A stretch of 64,000 nucleotides of DNA from Chelydra serpentina (GCA_037349315.1 JBAIAC010000035.1:4230501-4294500); one strand, 5' to 3'; positions 37,301 through 47,885 are shown, numbered from the stretch's first letter. Translations and numbers: made by a program. Notes: generated by a model from the letters alone, not told the origin.

Positions 37301-37560
37301 CTGGGGGTCAATTTGGCCCCCTAGCCAGTGACACCGCTTTGCGAACCGCGCAGATCTCCCGGCAGAGCGGTGCCGGCTGCGGGCGTGGGTCCGGGACGCG
37401 CCTCTCCGCCCGCAGCAGGCGCCCTCCCGCGGCAGTCCAGGGGCGGCGTGCGCGGGCCGGGCCGGGCCTGCCCCCCGGGAGGAGGCGGAGAAGGCGGCGG
37501 CGGTGGGCAGGGCGCGGCATGTCCCGGCGGCCTGGGCCTCAGTCCGCGCGGAGCCGGGAG

Positions 37561-37587
37561 AGCAGCAGCAGCAGCAGCAGCAGCAGC
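37561..37587 (+). repeat. AGC/CAG trinucleotide repeat, nine units, in the ATOX1 5' UTR
   Basis: Nine uninterrupted AGC triplets end 13 bases before the ATOX1 start codon. In the plus-one frame they encode serine, so an overlapping upstream frame would carry a poly-Ser tract. Confidence 0.9.
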
Positions 37588-37600
37588 ATCGCCCGCTGCC

Positions 37601-37606
37601 ATGCCG
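37601..37606 (+). CDS. ATOX1: ATOX1 coding part of exon 1 (Met-Pro)
   Basis: ATGCCG is followed directly by the donor GTGGGT at 37607. A two-codon first exon is the known ATOX1 structure in mammals. The upstream exon boundary is not determined. Confidence 0.9.
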
Positions 37607-40600
37607 GTGGGTGCTCCGGGCTGGGAGCGGGCGCGGGACTGCCCCGGAGCTGGGGCGTGGGACGGGCCCCCATTGCCGGAGGGGTGGGAGCATCCCTCGC
37701 CCGACGCGGGCCCTTTCCTGCCTTGGTTCCCACTGGGTGGGGCGGATCCGGATCCGAATTCGCCCGAGGCCTGCCGGGGTTCGGCCCGTTGGGGGGTTGG
37801 TCCGGTTACGAAGTTCGGAGGCGGATCCAGGCTCCCCCCAAACCTGGGTGAGCCGGGGGCAGCGGTTCGGGTTCAGCCCCTCTCTGAGCTCAGGCCAGTG
37901 AACGCTGTGCCCGGGGGGAGAATTGGTTCAGGCTGGGCTTTTGCCTGAAAACCAGATAATTGGTTACTAGTCGCTGCAGTGGGGGGACACGCAGGGGCCT
38001 CCTAGGGCTAGGGGAGATAGTCGTCAGCACAGGTTAATGGCACCTGGTTTTCTTACTCATGGGGGATCCTGACCCTCATGCTTGGGAGAAGCCAGAGCTC
38101 CTTATCTCCAAACCAATCCCTTACATTCTCCTTTGCTGTAGAGGCTACGAAACGCTTGAAGCTCAGGCTGCGGGTGTATTGAGTCCACTGCTTGTCATCA
38201 CCCCGAGCAATGTTCTCCCTGGTTCCTTCTGCTCCCCGGTCTGTCGGTATCACGTATTTTCTGTTTGTCTTGCACTTAGATTGTAAGTCCCTCGGGGCAG
38301 GGACTGTTTGTACAGCGCCTGGCCCAATGGGAGACTTGGTCCATGATGCTCCTTATTTATACCTCTTGCCGCCATCCAGTTTAACAGAAGGGGAGGGGCC
38401 CCATCCACTAATTCGGGGGGGGGGGTTTCAAAGTGTTTAATTCGGGAAAATTCTCCCAAAATCAAACGAACCTTCGTGAATTTTTAAAATGTCAATGAGA
38501 ACAAAAATTGTTTGTTGTCTTTCTGAATGAAAACTTTCCCTTGGAGCCTTGGGAACTCAGAGGCAGTGAGAGGGAGACAGAAACTGACTAAGGGCTTGTC
38601 TGTACCTAAAGGCTACAGCAACACACCTTCAAGGTAGACACTACCTACCCTGATGGGAAGGGTTCTGCTGTCAGCGTAGCTATTCCGTCTCTCCGAGAGG
38701 CAGCAGCTAGGTTGGCAGAAGAAATCTTCTTGTTGACCTAACGCTGTCTACATGGAGACGTAGGTCGGCATGTTGCTCATGGGGTTTGGATTTTTCACAC
38801 CCCTGAATGATATAACTGGGTCAACCTAATTTTCTAGGGTCAACGAGCCCATGGCCTTGAAGCAGCAGTAAAATGAAGCCGATTGGGTTTTAGTATCTGA
38901 ATAGTGAACATATAGCGTTAGTGCGAAAAGAGAAATGTAGGATTCTTTTGGTTGTAATAACTGAATATGTTCATTATTAACACAGGCAAATATATTTTAT
39001 GTTACTGATAAGAGTATCTCTGAGTAGCAGCTAGGATCATAATTAAAAATATGTGATTTTTTTAACAATGTGCCAGTCGTGTCCTTTTAATCATGTTTTA
39101 AAGGTACAATAGTATTGTTTGTATTGCAATGGGGTGTCTAGGAGCCCCTGTTATGGACAAGGATCCTATTACACTAGGCCAGTGTAAGAAAAAGAAAGCC
39201 CCTGCCTCAGAGAGCTAAGAGTCTAAGACAACACAGCAGGTGAATGCAGACAGGTTGTGGAGCACAAGGAAACAATGAGATAACGTAACTAGATCTGCTG
39301 GAGTTTGCAGAACGCTTGGTTTTATGCCAGAGTACGTTTGCAGTGTTTAGATTATGATCAGTGCCTGGTAGGATTGGGGTGAGGGCACGTTTTGTATGTG
39401 ACCCAGGTCTCCAGAGGGCCCCGGGCCAGCATATTGGGATCACTGCTGACAAAGCAAGAAGGGCTCCATGGCTGTCTCCAATCTATTCTCTTCCTTATTT
39501 CAGAAGCACGAGTTCTCTGTCGACATGACCTGCGAAGGGTGCTCCAACGCGGTCACGCGGGTTCTCAACAAGCTGGGAGGTGAGTGGCACTGCTCTGGCC
39601 TGGGGTCTAACAGCGGGCTGACCAGCGTGACACGGGCGACGTGCTACTGCCCCCTTTTTACAGAGCAGGGAAAATGCTGCTCTTTTTGTTTTACTAGCCA
39701 CCCTAGCAGCCAGGTGTCGAATTGCACGGGGATCAGCAAACAGTTTTCACGGATGTGGGAGTTTCCATACTAGCCTTAAGGGGCCAATGGCTCCTATGGC
39801 AATGAAATGGAAACTGTAGTCCAAGTGCCCCACTCATACTGGGCCCCGCCTAGGGTGACCAAATGTCCCGATTTTATAGGGACAGTCCCGATTTTTGGGT
39901 CTTTTTCTTATATAGGCTCCTATTGCCCCCCACCCCCTGTCCCGATTTTTCACACTTGCTTTCTGGTCACCCTACCCCCGCCTCAAGCTAATGATTGGCA
40001 CACAGCAGCCCTTGCGTCAGAAGTACCTTCCCTTCCCCGTATCTCTGTGGTCACAGCTGTTGCTTGCCTAGCACTGTGTGTGGTGGGTGTGGAGTTAAAA
40101 CTAGCATCGCTGGGGTCACTGTGTCCTGGCAAAGTCACCCGGGGTAGTTCTCGATCCCCAGGTGTGAGGGAAGGCCTCGTTATGCTGACTCCTTTGGTAA
40201 GAGATAGTGCAACCCCGCGAGAGAGGAGTATTACTTTGGACTGATGAGCAGCGGCTGGAGGCTCTGGCATGCCAGACGATGCCCTCCACACACAGGGAGC
40301 TGCTCTGTTGGCAGGTGACGTAGTCAGCATAAGCCCCTGCCAAGGCAGTGTGGATTGTGTGGCCTGGAAGAAATGGGAGTCTTAGGAGGCCATGGGTGAA
40401 ATCCCGGCCCTGCTGAACCCCCGGGGAGTTTTGCCATTGACTTTAAGAGAGCCAAGATTTCACCCTGTATGTGATAAATGACGTCCCTAAAGAACCTGGT
40501 CCTCACTCAGAGCCTTCACCTGCTCTCCTCTCTGCAAAACCGGCTCCCGTTATATTCCTAGCGTTCGGTTTGCTCTTCACCACGTGGCCCCATTTGGGGA

Positions 40601-43516
40601 CTGGTTCTGGGGAATGTTCAGGCTACTCTTGCTGCCACCCGGACACCTTGGGGCTGGCACCTCTGGCCCAGCTGCGGCCCTTCTGTAACGGATCGGTTGC
40701 ATTCCTGGCGACAGACAAGAGTCTGCCAGGTGATCTTCTCCTGAGAGAAACTTGCCTGGGCAAAGCAGCATTTGCGGGCAGCCAGGAGAAGGGGCGGGAA
40801 GCAGGGGCATGCAGTGGCATTTATGCTGTGCCTGTGAGAGACGGCGAGGGACAGAACCCCTGCAGGGGAGTTTGTGCGGCTCCTCTCTGGGCATCCTTGG
40901 CAGAGAGGCGGGCGACGTTTAAAACATGACGTTCCGCCCCGCCCCTTCTGGCTCTTTCAGAGCCAGACCCTTCTTCCTTTGTAGTCTGATGGGGCCTCTC
41001 AAGCCCCTTCTCGGGGCACTTGCCTGCCCAGGCCTGGGGAAAGACTCCTGGCAGAGAGAAGCAGAAAGGACTTTGGCCGACGTTGCAGTCGGCTCAGCGC
41101 GGTGTGGCCCAGCCATGCTCAAAGAGGAGCAGTTGGGGGCCGGAGGGTTGCCTGTTCCACACTCAGTCCTGCCCTCCCCCGCAGATGAGCTGGGGGTCAA
41201 GCCGCTTCTCGAACGCCACCCCTCCTGTTCCTGTGGGAGCCCCTGCTGCAGCTGGTTAGTCAGTAACGAATTATTGATCTGCCGTGGCGAGATGTCTAAT
41301 TGGAATCTGTGACCTTTGCTGAGGCGGGGGGGAGGGAAGTTGCTCGGCACTTATCTTGTGACTACAGGAAGTTGCAGTCACCAGCCTGCAGCAGTTTCTA
41401 GTCTCCTTTCAGTGCAAGGCCTCCTCCCAAACCCACTGACATCCCTGGGAGTCTTTCCACTGACTCCGCTGGGCTTTGCACCAGGCCCTGAGAGCAGAAG
41501 CCTGATGCCCCGGGCGCATCTAGCGTACTCCTCCCCGGGCGCTGCTGCCGTAGCGATAGCTGTCGTGATTCCCCTGCGGGATATTGCCAGCTTCAGAACA
41601 GCGGCCTGGCCAAGCACAGGGAAGCCAATCACTGCAGTGGCTATGGAGAAACAGGCTGACCTGCCCAGCCACTGCTCAAGGAGCCTGCACGTTCCCGTCC
41701 AGGTGCGTTTACCACCTCTTCCAAACGATAAACCCCATCTGTGTGACACAGGAGTGGAGTCGGCCTGGGGTGAGTAAGTTAGAAGCCGCCTTCCCTACCC
41801 GGTAGAGGAGCAGCGATTCATGGAAAGCCCAGCTTTGTTCAGCTTGGTTGAGAGCGGGCTAGTTGAAGAGCTAAGACCACCAGGGAAATGCCCGGCACTC
41901 CAATTGGCCTGAGCTTTTATTTATTAGAGACTTTAAAAATAAAATAAAATATTGACGCCGATGTCTGCGGAGCTGTATTTACCAAGAAAGCCACGCTTGG
42001 CTTCCCAGATGGCCGTTCCCTAGCAACGTGGCAGGTGGAGCAATAACTGACCGGGCAAAGAAACCTCAGAGCACTCTGAACGAATGCAAATGCACCCAGC
42101 GCCGGTGGCCCGTGCCAGGTCTGGTTTCACATGGATGCCTCTCCCTCCCTCACCCTGGGTGGCCCTGCTTCATCAGGAAGAGATCAGGAAAATGCCATTT
42201 CCCAGCAGGGTGGCAGTGCTCGCGCTGGATCGGTCCAACCTTGCTGCTTAGCCTCTCGTTGGAGTCACTGTGTGTTGCTTTGGAGGCCAGGGACAGTGCT
42301 TCCCTTGGAAGGGACGGGCCAGGCGGGAGGCAGCAGGCGAGCTCTGAAGTGGATAGCGCACGGTAATATTTTTGCCTGGTGGTGGTAATATGCTGACATG
42401 CCAGCAGGAGGCGCACAAAACCTGTGTTAACCGAAGATCCTTTGACTGCCGCGCTCTGTGCAATGTACTCCATGTACCCTGGGGGGAGTTTTTCTAGTTA
42501 ACCGTGTGCCTTGAGCGTCTACGTTTTCAGACCCCAGCTGACAGAGAGGGACTTTGCTCTGGGGGCCACTGGAAACTAAATTCCTGTCTCTCGGCTCAGT
42601 CCTGAATCCCTGCACCCTTCGCCCGCTCCTCAGCACTTTCCTCGCCAGTCGCGCTTTTAAGGATTGTCTCTTTAAACCAATGGGGTGAGGGCTTCTGGTG
42701 GTTGGAGACGTGGGCTGAGAAGCTCCGGGCCTGCTGTTTGACCCTGGGGAATGTCACACAAGGTCCCTGGGCCTCAGTTCCCCCATCTGTGAAAGAGGGC
42801 TCATAAGACAGACTGTACCTTCCTCCCATGGGCTGGGGTTGTGGGGAAGGAGCCCCACGAAGCGCTCTGAGACCTGTGGAGGAAAGGTGGTAAAGAAATG
42901 CAGTAGAGGGGTATTCTTGCCCTCTCCCGATGTTGCAGTGAAGTCAAAAGGCTGAATTAGCAGCATGAGAAGCTGCATGGTTGGGGGCTGTACCCGTGGG
43001 GTGGGACTAGGGTGACCAGACAGCAGGTGTGAAACATCGGGACAGGGGCGGGGGGGTAATAGGAACCTATATAAGAAAAAGACCCCAAAACCGGGACTGT
43101 CCCTATAAAATCGGGACATCTGGTCACCCTAGGCGGGACTGAGATGTCCGAGCAGAAGCAGTGGTTGGGTGATGTCTGAGTTTGCATCCGAGCAAGGATG
43201 GGCACACACTGCCCGAGTCTTGTGTATATTTTCAGCCTGCTCACCTGGTTTTTAACGGGATATTCAGTGCATCAGCTCTAACCCATCCATAAGGGAGGGG
43301 GCAGAGTGGGGGGGCGGTGGCCATGGCGGGTGCTCTGGTTGGAGGCTGCACGGTTCCGCTCACACGTGGGGTATCCTTTCCCCTCCCCCAGGTGTCCAGT
43401 TTGAGATCGACCTGCCCAACAAGAAGGTGTGCATCGACTCGGAGCACAGCGTCGACACCTTGCTGGCCACGCTGGAGAAAACCGGGAAGAGCGCCTCCTA
43501 CCTGGGGGAGAAATAA
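37601..43516 (+). CDS. ATOX1: ATOX1, copper chaperone, complete 68-residue coding region in three exons
   Basis: ATOX1 carries Cu(I) in the cytosol and passes it to the copper ATPases ATP7A and ATP7B at the trans-Golgi. The coding segments are 37601-37606, 39504-39579 and 43392-43516. Their 6, 76 and 125 bp join in frame to 207 bp: 68 codons plus TAA, the same length as the human protein. The whole protein is one heavy-metal-associated (HMA) fold. The copper site M10-T-C12-E-G-C15 is intact, K60 (known to help copper binding) is present, and the basic stretch K38-K39-V-C is conserved. The first exon contributes only Met-Pro, as in mammals. The start context GCTGCCATGC has G at -3. The intact frame and strong HMA conservation argue for a functional gene. 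It is divergent from G3BP1, with about 6 kb between the start regions. Confidence 0.97.
38258..38356 (+). mobile_element. Ancient retrotransposon tail (MIR/L3 type)
   Basis: It carries TTAGATTGTAAGTCCCTCGG, GGCAGGGACTGTTTGTACAG, CGCCTGGCCCAATGGG, a tail common in amniote genomes. It lies in ATOX1 intron 1. Confidence 0.55.
38592..38850 (+). mobile_element. Harbinger-like MITE, 259 bp
   Basis: The left end GGGCTTGTCTGTACC and the inverse right end GGGCTCGTTGACCC share the family terminus in part. The interior holds GTTGACCTAA and the inverse arms of GGTAGACAC. The flanks do not give a matching duplication (TAA and ATG). It lies in ATOX1 intron 1. Confidence 0.6.
39120..39260 (+). mobile_element. 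Ancient retrotransposon tail fragment
   Basis: The segment AATGGGGTGTCTAGGAGCCC, then CCCTGCCTCAGAGAGCTAAG and AGTCTAAGACAACACAGCAG, is a recurring amniote pattern related to the MIR/L3 tail. It lies in ATOX1 intron 1. Confidence 0.45.
39504..39579 (+). CDS. ATOX1: ATOX1 exon 2 (copper-binding loop)
   Basis: The exon lies between the acceptor CCTTATTTCAG and the donor GTGAGT. It encodes K-H-E-F-S-V-D-M-T-C-E-G-C-S-N-A-V and on to K-L-G, ending one base into a glycine codon. Confidence 0.96.
39851..39974 (+). mobile_element. GGTGACC-end hAT-like MITE, copy 2
   Basis: It starts TAGGGTGACCAAATG and ends CTGGTCACCCTA. The flanks GCCCCGCC (39843-39850) and CCCCCGCC (39975-39982) match at 7 of 8. 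It lies in ATOX1 intron 2. Confidence 0.88.
40391..40470 (+). repeat. Old palindromic amniote repeat fragment
   Basis: GGGTGAAATCCCGGCC at one end and the inverse arm AGCCAAGATTTCACCC at the other flank a TTGCCATTGACTTTAAG core. This is the pattern of an ancient short inverted-repeat element. Confidence 0.5.
42715..42910 (+). mobile_element. MIR-like SINE
   Basis: It carries the core TGACCCTGGGGAATGTCACA, CTGGGCCTCAGTTCCCCCAT and CTGTGAAAGAGGG, then the tail GAAGCGCTCTGAGACCTG and GGTAAAGAAATGCAGTA. It lies in ATOX1 intron 2. Confidence 0.75.
43008..43131 (-). mobile_element. GGTGACC-end hAT-like MITE, copy 3 (inverse orientation)
   Basis: It is the reverse-oriented copy, running from TAGGGTGACCAGACAGC to TCTGGTCACCCTA. 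The flanks GGTGGGAC (43000-43007) and GGCGGGAC (43132-43139) match at 7 of 8. It lies about 260 bases before ATOX1 exon 3. Confidence 0.88.
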
Positions 43517-43567
43517 CCCCCGAGCCGACGGGTCCGAGGGTCAGGCGTTCTCCACACCCCAAAGAAG
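43392..43567 (+). CDS. ATOX1: ATOX1 exon 3 (coding to 43516, then UTR to a likely donor)
   Basis: The exon follows the acceptor CTCCCCCAG and encodes G-V-Q-F-E-I-D-L-P-N-K-K-V-C through Y-L-G-E-K and TAA at 43514-43516. After the stop, AAAGAAG followed by GTCAGT at 43568 is a good donor, so the exon probably ends at 43567 and splices to a UTR exon. No AATAAA lies soon after the stop, which supports this. Confidence 0.9.
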
Positions 43568-44714
43568 GTCAGTCTGCTGCCAAGGGGCTCTCCTTACACA
43601 GCTTGCGGATGCAAGACGCTGAGGAGAAACCCTGAGCTCACCCGCTCTGCCCAGGGTCCCACGTGAAGTGATGTTGGGTCAGGGCAGCCCCGACAGTGCA
43701 GTGGCAGCAGGGTTGGGGCACGTTCCAGGGCGAAGAGCTGGGCAGCAGGCCGAGCTGAGATGCCAACGAGGTGGGACTTGGGGAGTCACTGCCAGCGTCG
43801 AGATTGGCACGTAAGGAAGGTTGGGCCTGTGCTCAGTTGTGGCACAGGAGCTCAAACCACCGTAACATCCCACTCCCCTTGCCCTCCTTAGGGCAGCGGC
43901 ACTAAGAAGTCACCAGAGCCAAAGGCACCAGCCCCTTGCCCCATCCGGGACGGGATCTCCAGCTGAGGAGGGAGCAGTCTCAGCCAGCGTGGCCGGAAGC
44001 CTACAGACTGACCCCTCTGAATGCTGAGCTGACAGTCCCGCAGCAGCGTGTGTGTAGGGCCGGGGTGAGAGACGTTAAAGAACTGTTGCTGTTTCCTGGG
44101 GGAACCTTGCCCAGACTTTACGTTTGGAAACCTGCCTGCTTCCCTCCGCCGTGTTGATTGCCTGCAAACGTGAGCTTTGGCTCTAGCAACGGCCCCGTTG
44201 TGGTCGCGTCACCGTTGCTTCTTCAGCAGCCACGTGTGATCTCTCAAAGGGCGAGTTTGGGGGGGGTCGCGTGTCCCCGGGCTCTGCTCCAGCAGGGTGT
44301 TCAGGGGAGCCAGAGGGTGGCTCCTTCCCTTTCCCACCCCGAGATGACCAAACGGTGGGTGTATAGGGGGAGGGATGAGTCTGAGAGGGGCTCTCTCCTC
44401 CCCCTGATGGTTCCTTCTGCCCTAGTATTAGACATGGCCCCTCATTCTGAGAGACACCCTCCTTCATGCCAGCATGTGAGATGTGACAGGGGAATGGCCA
44501 GGGAATCTGGCATTCTCCTGGGCTGATACTCCTCCCAGGCTAGACTTTCTCCGCCGATTAGAGGATGCCTTTTGCAGCCAACTTTCCTGCCACTGGAGCA
44601 GGAACTGGGGAAGCCGGACTAGACCTGATCCTTCTCCTTTGAGCCTCTGCTCAGAGAGAAGAATGCCTTGCGCCTGCAGAACACTTCTCACCTGTAGCTC
44701 TCAGGGCACTTGAC

Positions 44715-44875
44715 AAAAGAGGCAAGTATCAGTAACCCCATTTTACAGATGGAGAATGTGAGGCACAAGGAGGGGATGTGATGTGTCCAAGGTCACCCAG
44801 CAGGCCCATGGCAGAACCAGGAATCGAACGGCTCTCTCTGGATTCCTAACCAATGCCCTATCCAGTAGGCCGGTT
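44715..44875 (-). mobile_element. MIR-like SINE, reverse orientation
   Basis: It shows the reversed MIR order: CCCATTTTACAGATGGAG, GAGGCACAAGGAGGGGA, CCAAGGTCACCCAGCAGG, CAGAACCAGGAATCGAACG. It falls in the proposed ATOX1 UTR intron. Confidence 0.75.
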
Positions 44876-45646
44876 CCGGCAAGCTCAGGGAACCCGTCCT
44901 TGCCTCTAGTGCATAGAGACATGACCGGCTCTCACTTTTAGTGCTGTCAGAGACCAACCCCTTTTCCCTACAGGTCCCTGGGCCTTATTTGCTACTAAGC
45001 CCAAGTAATGCTGAACACTGCTTCAGTGTGAACAAGCAGAAAAGGAAATAGTTTGAAATTCATAGGGCTTTTCATTGGCTGCGCTACTTTTTCTGGGGAG
45101 GTGGAAGAACACCAGCCTAGCACCATTCCCAGCTGAATCTACGCTCTGCTGGAAAGTACCATCAGTGAAAACAAACACCGAACCACACAAAACAACCCAG
45201 CCAACAAGGTCCCCGGTGTCTCAGTAGCGCTAAAAGGGAGCAGAACACAGACCCAGAGAGAGGATGGCTCAGGAGATTGCTCATTAACTAAAGAGGCGCC
45301 AACCTCAAGTCAGTTTTTTAACCTAGTTGAGGTCTTGAATACATGAGGGTGCAGAAGATGGAGCACTAAGCTAGTAACGGTTTGGTGGACACTGTGAAGG
45401 AAGACAGTGGGTTTCAGTCTGGTTCCTGGTGGGTGAATATCCAAGAAGCCATCACCGCTGCTTGCATGCCCTCTAAGACCTTTAGCGGAGAGGCTACAGA
45501 CTGAACTATCCTCTTGCCACAAGACATTTTCTCTTGGGCAGGGTTGAGAGACAAGTGGGGTGAGGTGGGGAAGGTGGCATTGTTACTGCATGTGCTGTAC
45601 CTTGGATATCTCAAGCTGTCCATCTGGCATCTTTAACCGATATTAA

Positions 45647-45905
45647 GGGCTTGTCTTCATTAGCAAAGTTGCACCCATTTACTGAAGTAGATTTAAGATC
45701 TATCTAGTTCAAGCAGTGCAGATCCCTAATGTAGACACATTTAAACCAGTTTGTGTTGGTAAATTCCTGAATTAAGATAAAGCAGTTGAAGGGAGGATTA
45801 AACTGGTTTAAGTGTGTCTGTGTTAGGGATTTGCACTGCTTGAACTCGATGGGTTTAACAAAACTGATTTTAAATCAGCGCGACTTTGCTAATATAGACA
45901 AGCCC
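45647..45905 (+). mobile_element. Foldback Harbinger-like MITE, 259 bp, nearly all palindrome
   Basis: The left end GGGCTTGTCTTCATTAGC and the inverse right end GGGCTTGTCTATATTAGC match. The symmetry continues through AGTTCAAGCAGTGCA and TTTAAACCAGTTT, so the element is one imperfect inverted repeat with arms of about 110 bases. The flanks TAA and TGA match at 2 of 3. Confidence 0.8.
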
Positions 45906-46039
45906 TGAATTCTTCTAAAATGTTTGAAGAAAGAGCCTGGTTTTAAGAAAATAAATAAATGAGTAACATACAAATTTATGAAATCTTAAACTCTGTTTTT
46001 AAACATAAAACGCTGAAGAAATATTCCATGAGCAGGAAA

Positions 46040-46145
46040 GAATAGGAAGCCAAGAACTCCTGAGTTCGTTGCTCTGCAGGTGACTCATTATATGATCTTG
46101 GGCAAGTCACTTAATCTTTTTATGACTCAGTCTCCCTCTCGTACT
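46040..46145 (+). mobile_element. MIR-like SINE fragment
   Basis: The core ATGATCTTGGGCAAGTCACT, followed by TTAATCTTTTTATGACTCAG, is the typical MIR centre. Confidence 0.7.
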
Positions 46146-46419
46146 GTTATTTTATAGCTTCTCCCTACCTGAGCTCTGATTGGCTAAGTTTTAAAATTAT
46201 GACTACGACACCACCCATCAGTCACCATTTTCTAACATACTAAATGTACAACTAATAAGAATCTGAAAATATTTACTTAAATAATTGCATAAATAAATGT
46301 ACATCATTATAGCGTACCCTCCTAGGTAGCAAAAAGATGGACCAAATCTATTGTAAAGGCTATTTAGTTGTACATCAATATGTATTAGTGGTTATATATC
46401 AACCAATGAGAATACACCT

Positions 46420-46530
46420 GAAGGACAAATGGAAAAGTTGATTAAAATTGATTATTTAAATTGAGGCTTTCCAGTTGGTGATTTAAATCATGGTTTAAAC
46501 TGCCTAGATTTAAATCAGTCTGCCCTGGAG
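46420..46530. mobile_element. Fragment of an old ATTTAAAT-rich inverted-repeat element
   Basis: TTATTTAAATTGAGG, GATTTAAATCATGG and TAGATTTAAATCAGTCTGCC succeed each other, and the terminus CAGTCTGCCCTGG is a repeat end common in turtles. The left end was not located. Confidence 0.4.
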
Positions 46531-46554
46531 GACTCTTTGCTTAGGGTTACATTT

Positions 46555-46640
46555 TCAGGATTGCTGAGCACTGACCCATCCTACTGAAGTCAGTGGGAGT
46601 TGCACGTATGCATTGCCTCTGAAAATCTGGCCCTTATCTT
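46555..46640 (+). repeat. Old amniote repeat fragment with an ACTGAAGTCAGTGGGAGT core
   Basis: The core ACTGAAGTCAGTGGGAGTTG, followed by CTCTGAAAATCTGGCCC, recurs in related form at 19.2, 41.4, 55.2 and 61.4 kb. Confidence 0.5.
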
Positions 46641-47071
46641 TAGTGTAGCGCTCGGACAATTGAAAGCACTGGGTAGAGAATGCACTTGGATCACGTACGT
46701 TATATTTGTTGCTGTTTAAATGGGCACCGGCTACTTGAATAAGTGTAGCTGGAGGATTAGAGAACCGTAAATGTTTTCCTCTATTTTCAGGTCGTTTGCT
46801 TTACATCTGACACAATGCTTCTCATACAGCCAGTTGCTTCCTGCGTATATTACACACAGCAAGAAGGGAGAGGATTTTTTCTTTAAAATGAGAATACTAG
46901 TTGTGAAATCACATGCACTGGCTGCGGGGTGCCGGGGGGAGTTAATTCCTGAAACTCTTCCATTCCTATATTGAAATTGACTAGATGTCAGCTTGCTGAG
47001 TTTCCTTTAAGGTTTAACCAGCAGGGGGCACCCCAGTATAACTCCCCTCCCTGCTGTCCTTGTTTTTGCAG

Positions 47072-47325
47072 GAGCGCTAAGGTGATGGCTTCAGCGAGAA
47101 GATGGCCTGCATACACATCTGCTGACACTCTCTGTCATTTGACCCTGGTTACCCTGCCAGATGTTGGAAAGAAGGAGGCTGGGAGGAGGAAGAAGGACCC
47201 TCGGAGGAAGAAGGACCATGATCTACTTGATCCATAGTTTGTAAAACTCCCCTCTTGAAATGGAGAGTTCAGGTGTGCTCTCCCTCTCTGGCCTTGCAGT
47301 AAATGAATGAGCTGCTTCTATTTTC
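47072..47325 (+). other. ATOX1: Candidate ATOX1 non-coding exon 4 with poly(A) site
   Basis: A strong pyrimidine tract and acceptor (CTGTCCTTGTTTTTGCAG) precedes 47072. About 225 bases later AGTAAATGAATGAG (from 47299) contains the variant poly(A) signal AGTAAA, and a GT-rich stretch (GTTCTGGTGCCTGGTG) follows at about 47334-47349. Human ATOX1, as I recall, also has a fourth non-coding exon. This would put the intron after the stop codon at about 3.5 kb. Inferred from signals only. Confidence 0.45.
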
Positions 47326-47689
47326 AAATACGTGTTCTGGTGCCTGGTGTTTTCTTCAGCCGGGAGAGGTGGCTGATGCATAAGTAGGGCTCTTAGACAT
47401 AGGAGACTGCTTGTTACTTAGGAGAGGATCTCCAAGTGGCTTGTTCTCCAGGGAACTTGCACTGAGCTTGTGTGCTGGCTACAGAGTCGGCTTGAGATAA
47501 TGTCTCTGGAGATCTGAGTTCAAATGCTGATTAGGTGATAAGTCACATGAGTTGGTGCCTCAGTGGACCTTTGTTATAGTCAGACTTTGCAGCAGGGGCC
47601 TCGAAATGTGGGAGAAGCACAAGGTTTGCTGAGTGGGTCCTTTGGAAAGTGGAATCAGTCCCTTCCTTTGAACAGTATCATTTTCCCCC

Positions 47690-47885
47690 TATCCCAAGGG
47701 AACAATTATATTACAGTAGCACCTAGAGATCCCAGCTGAGATCAGGGCCCGGTGCTGAACATATACGTCCTTAGAAACAGACCCCGTACTCAAGGTCACA
47801 CCGGAAATCCATGGCCGAGACTGGAACAGAACCCAGGTCTCGTGGCTGCTAGTCCGGTGTCCCATTTACTAGCCCATGCTGCTTC
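47690..47885 (-). mobile_element. MIR/L3-type repeat, reverse orientation
   Basis: ATATTACAGTAGCACCTAGA, GATCAGGGCCCGGTGC, then CAAGGTCACACCGG and GGAACAGAACCCAGGTCTC give the reversed order of an old retrotransposon tail plus core. Confidence 0.6.

Larger units (their letters stand above)
37310..37950 (+). promoter_or_regulatory. ATOX1 CpG island and 5' UTR region
   Basis: CpG-dense sequence with GGGCGG-type boxes surrounds the ATOX1 first exon. No TATA box is seen, so initiation is probably dispersed. The first exon probably begins somewhere in 37400-37550 and ends at 37606. Confidence 0.6.

Noticed and set aside
37328..37948. 206-, 170- and 173-residue frames around ATOX1 exon 1
   Set aside because: They are frames across a GC-rich promoter and the intron 1 start. 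The real gene splices at 37606. Only the frame from 37519 is kept, as a possible upstream frame.
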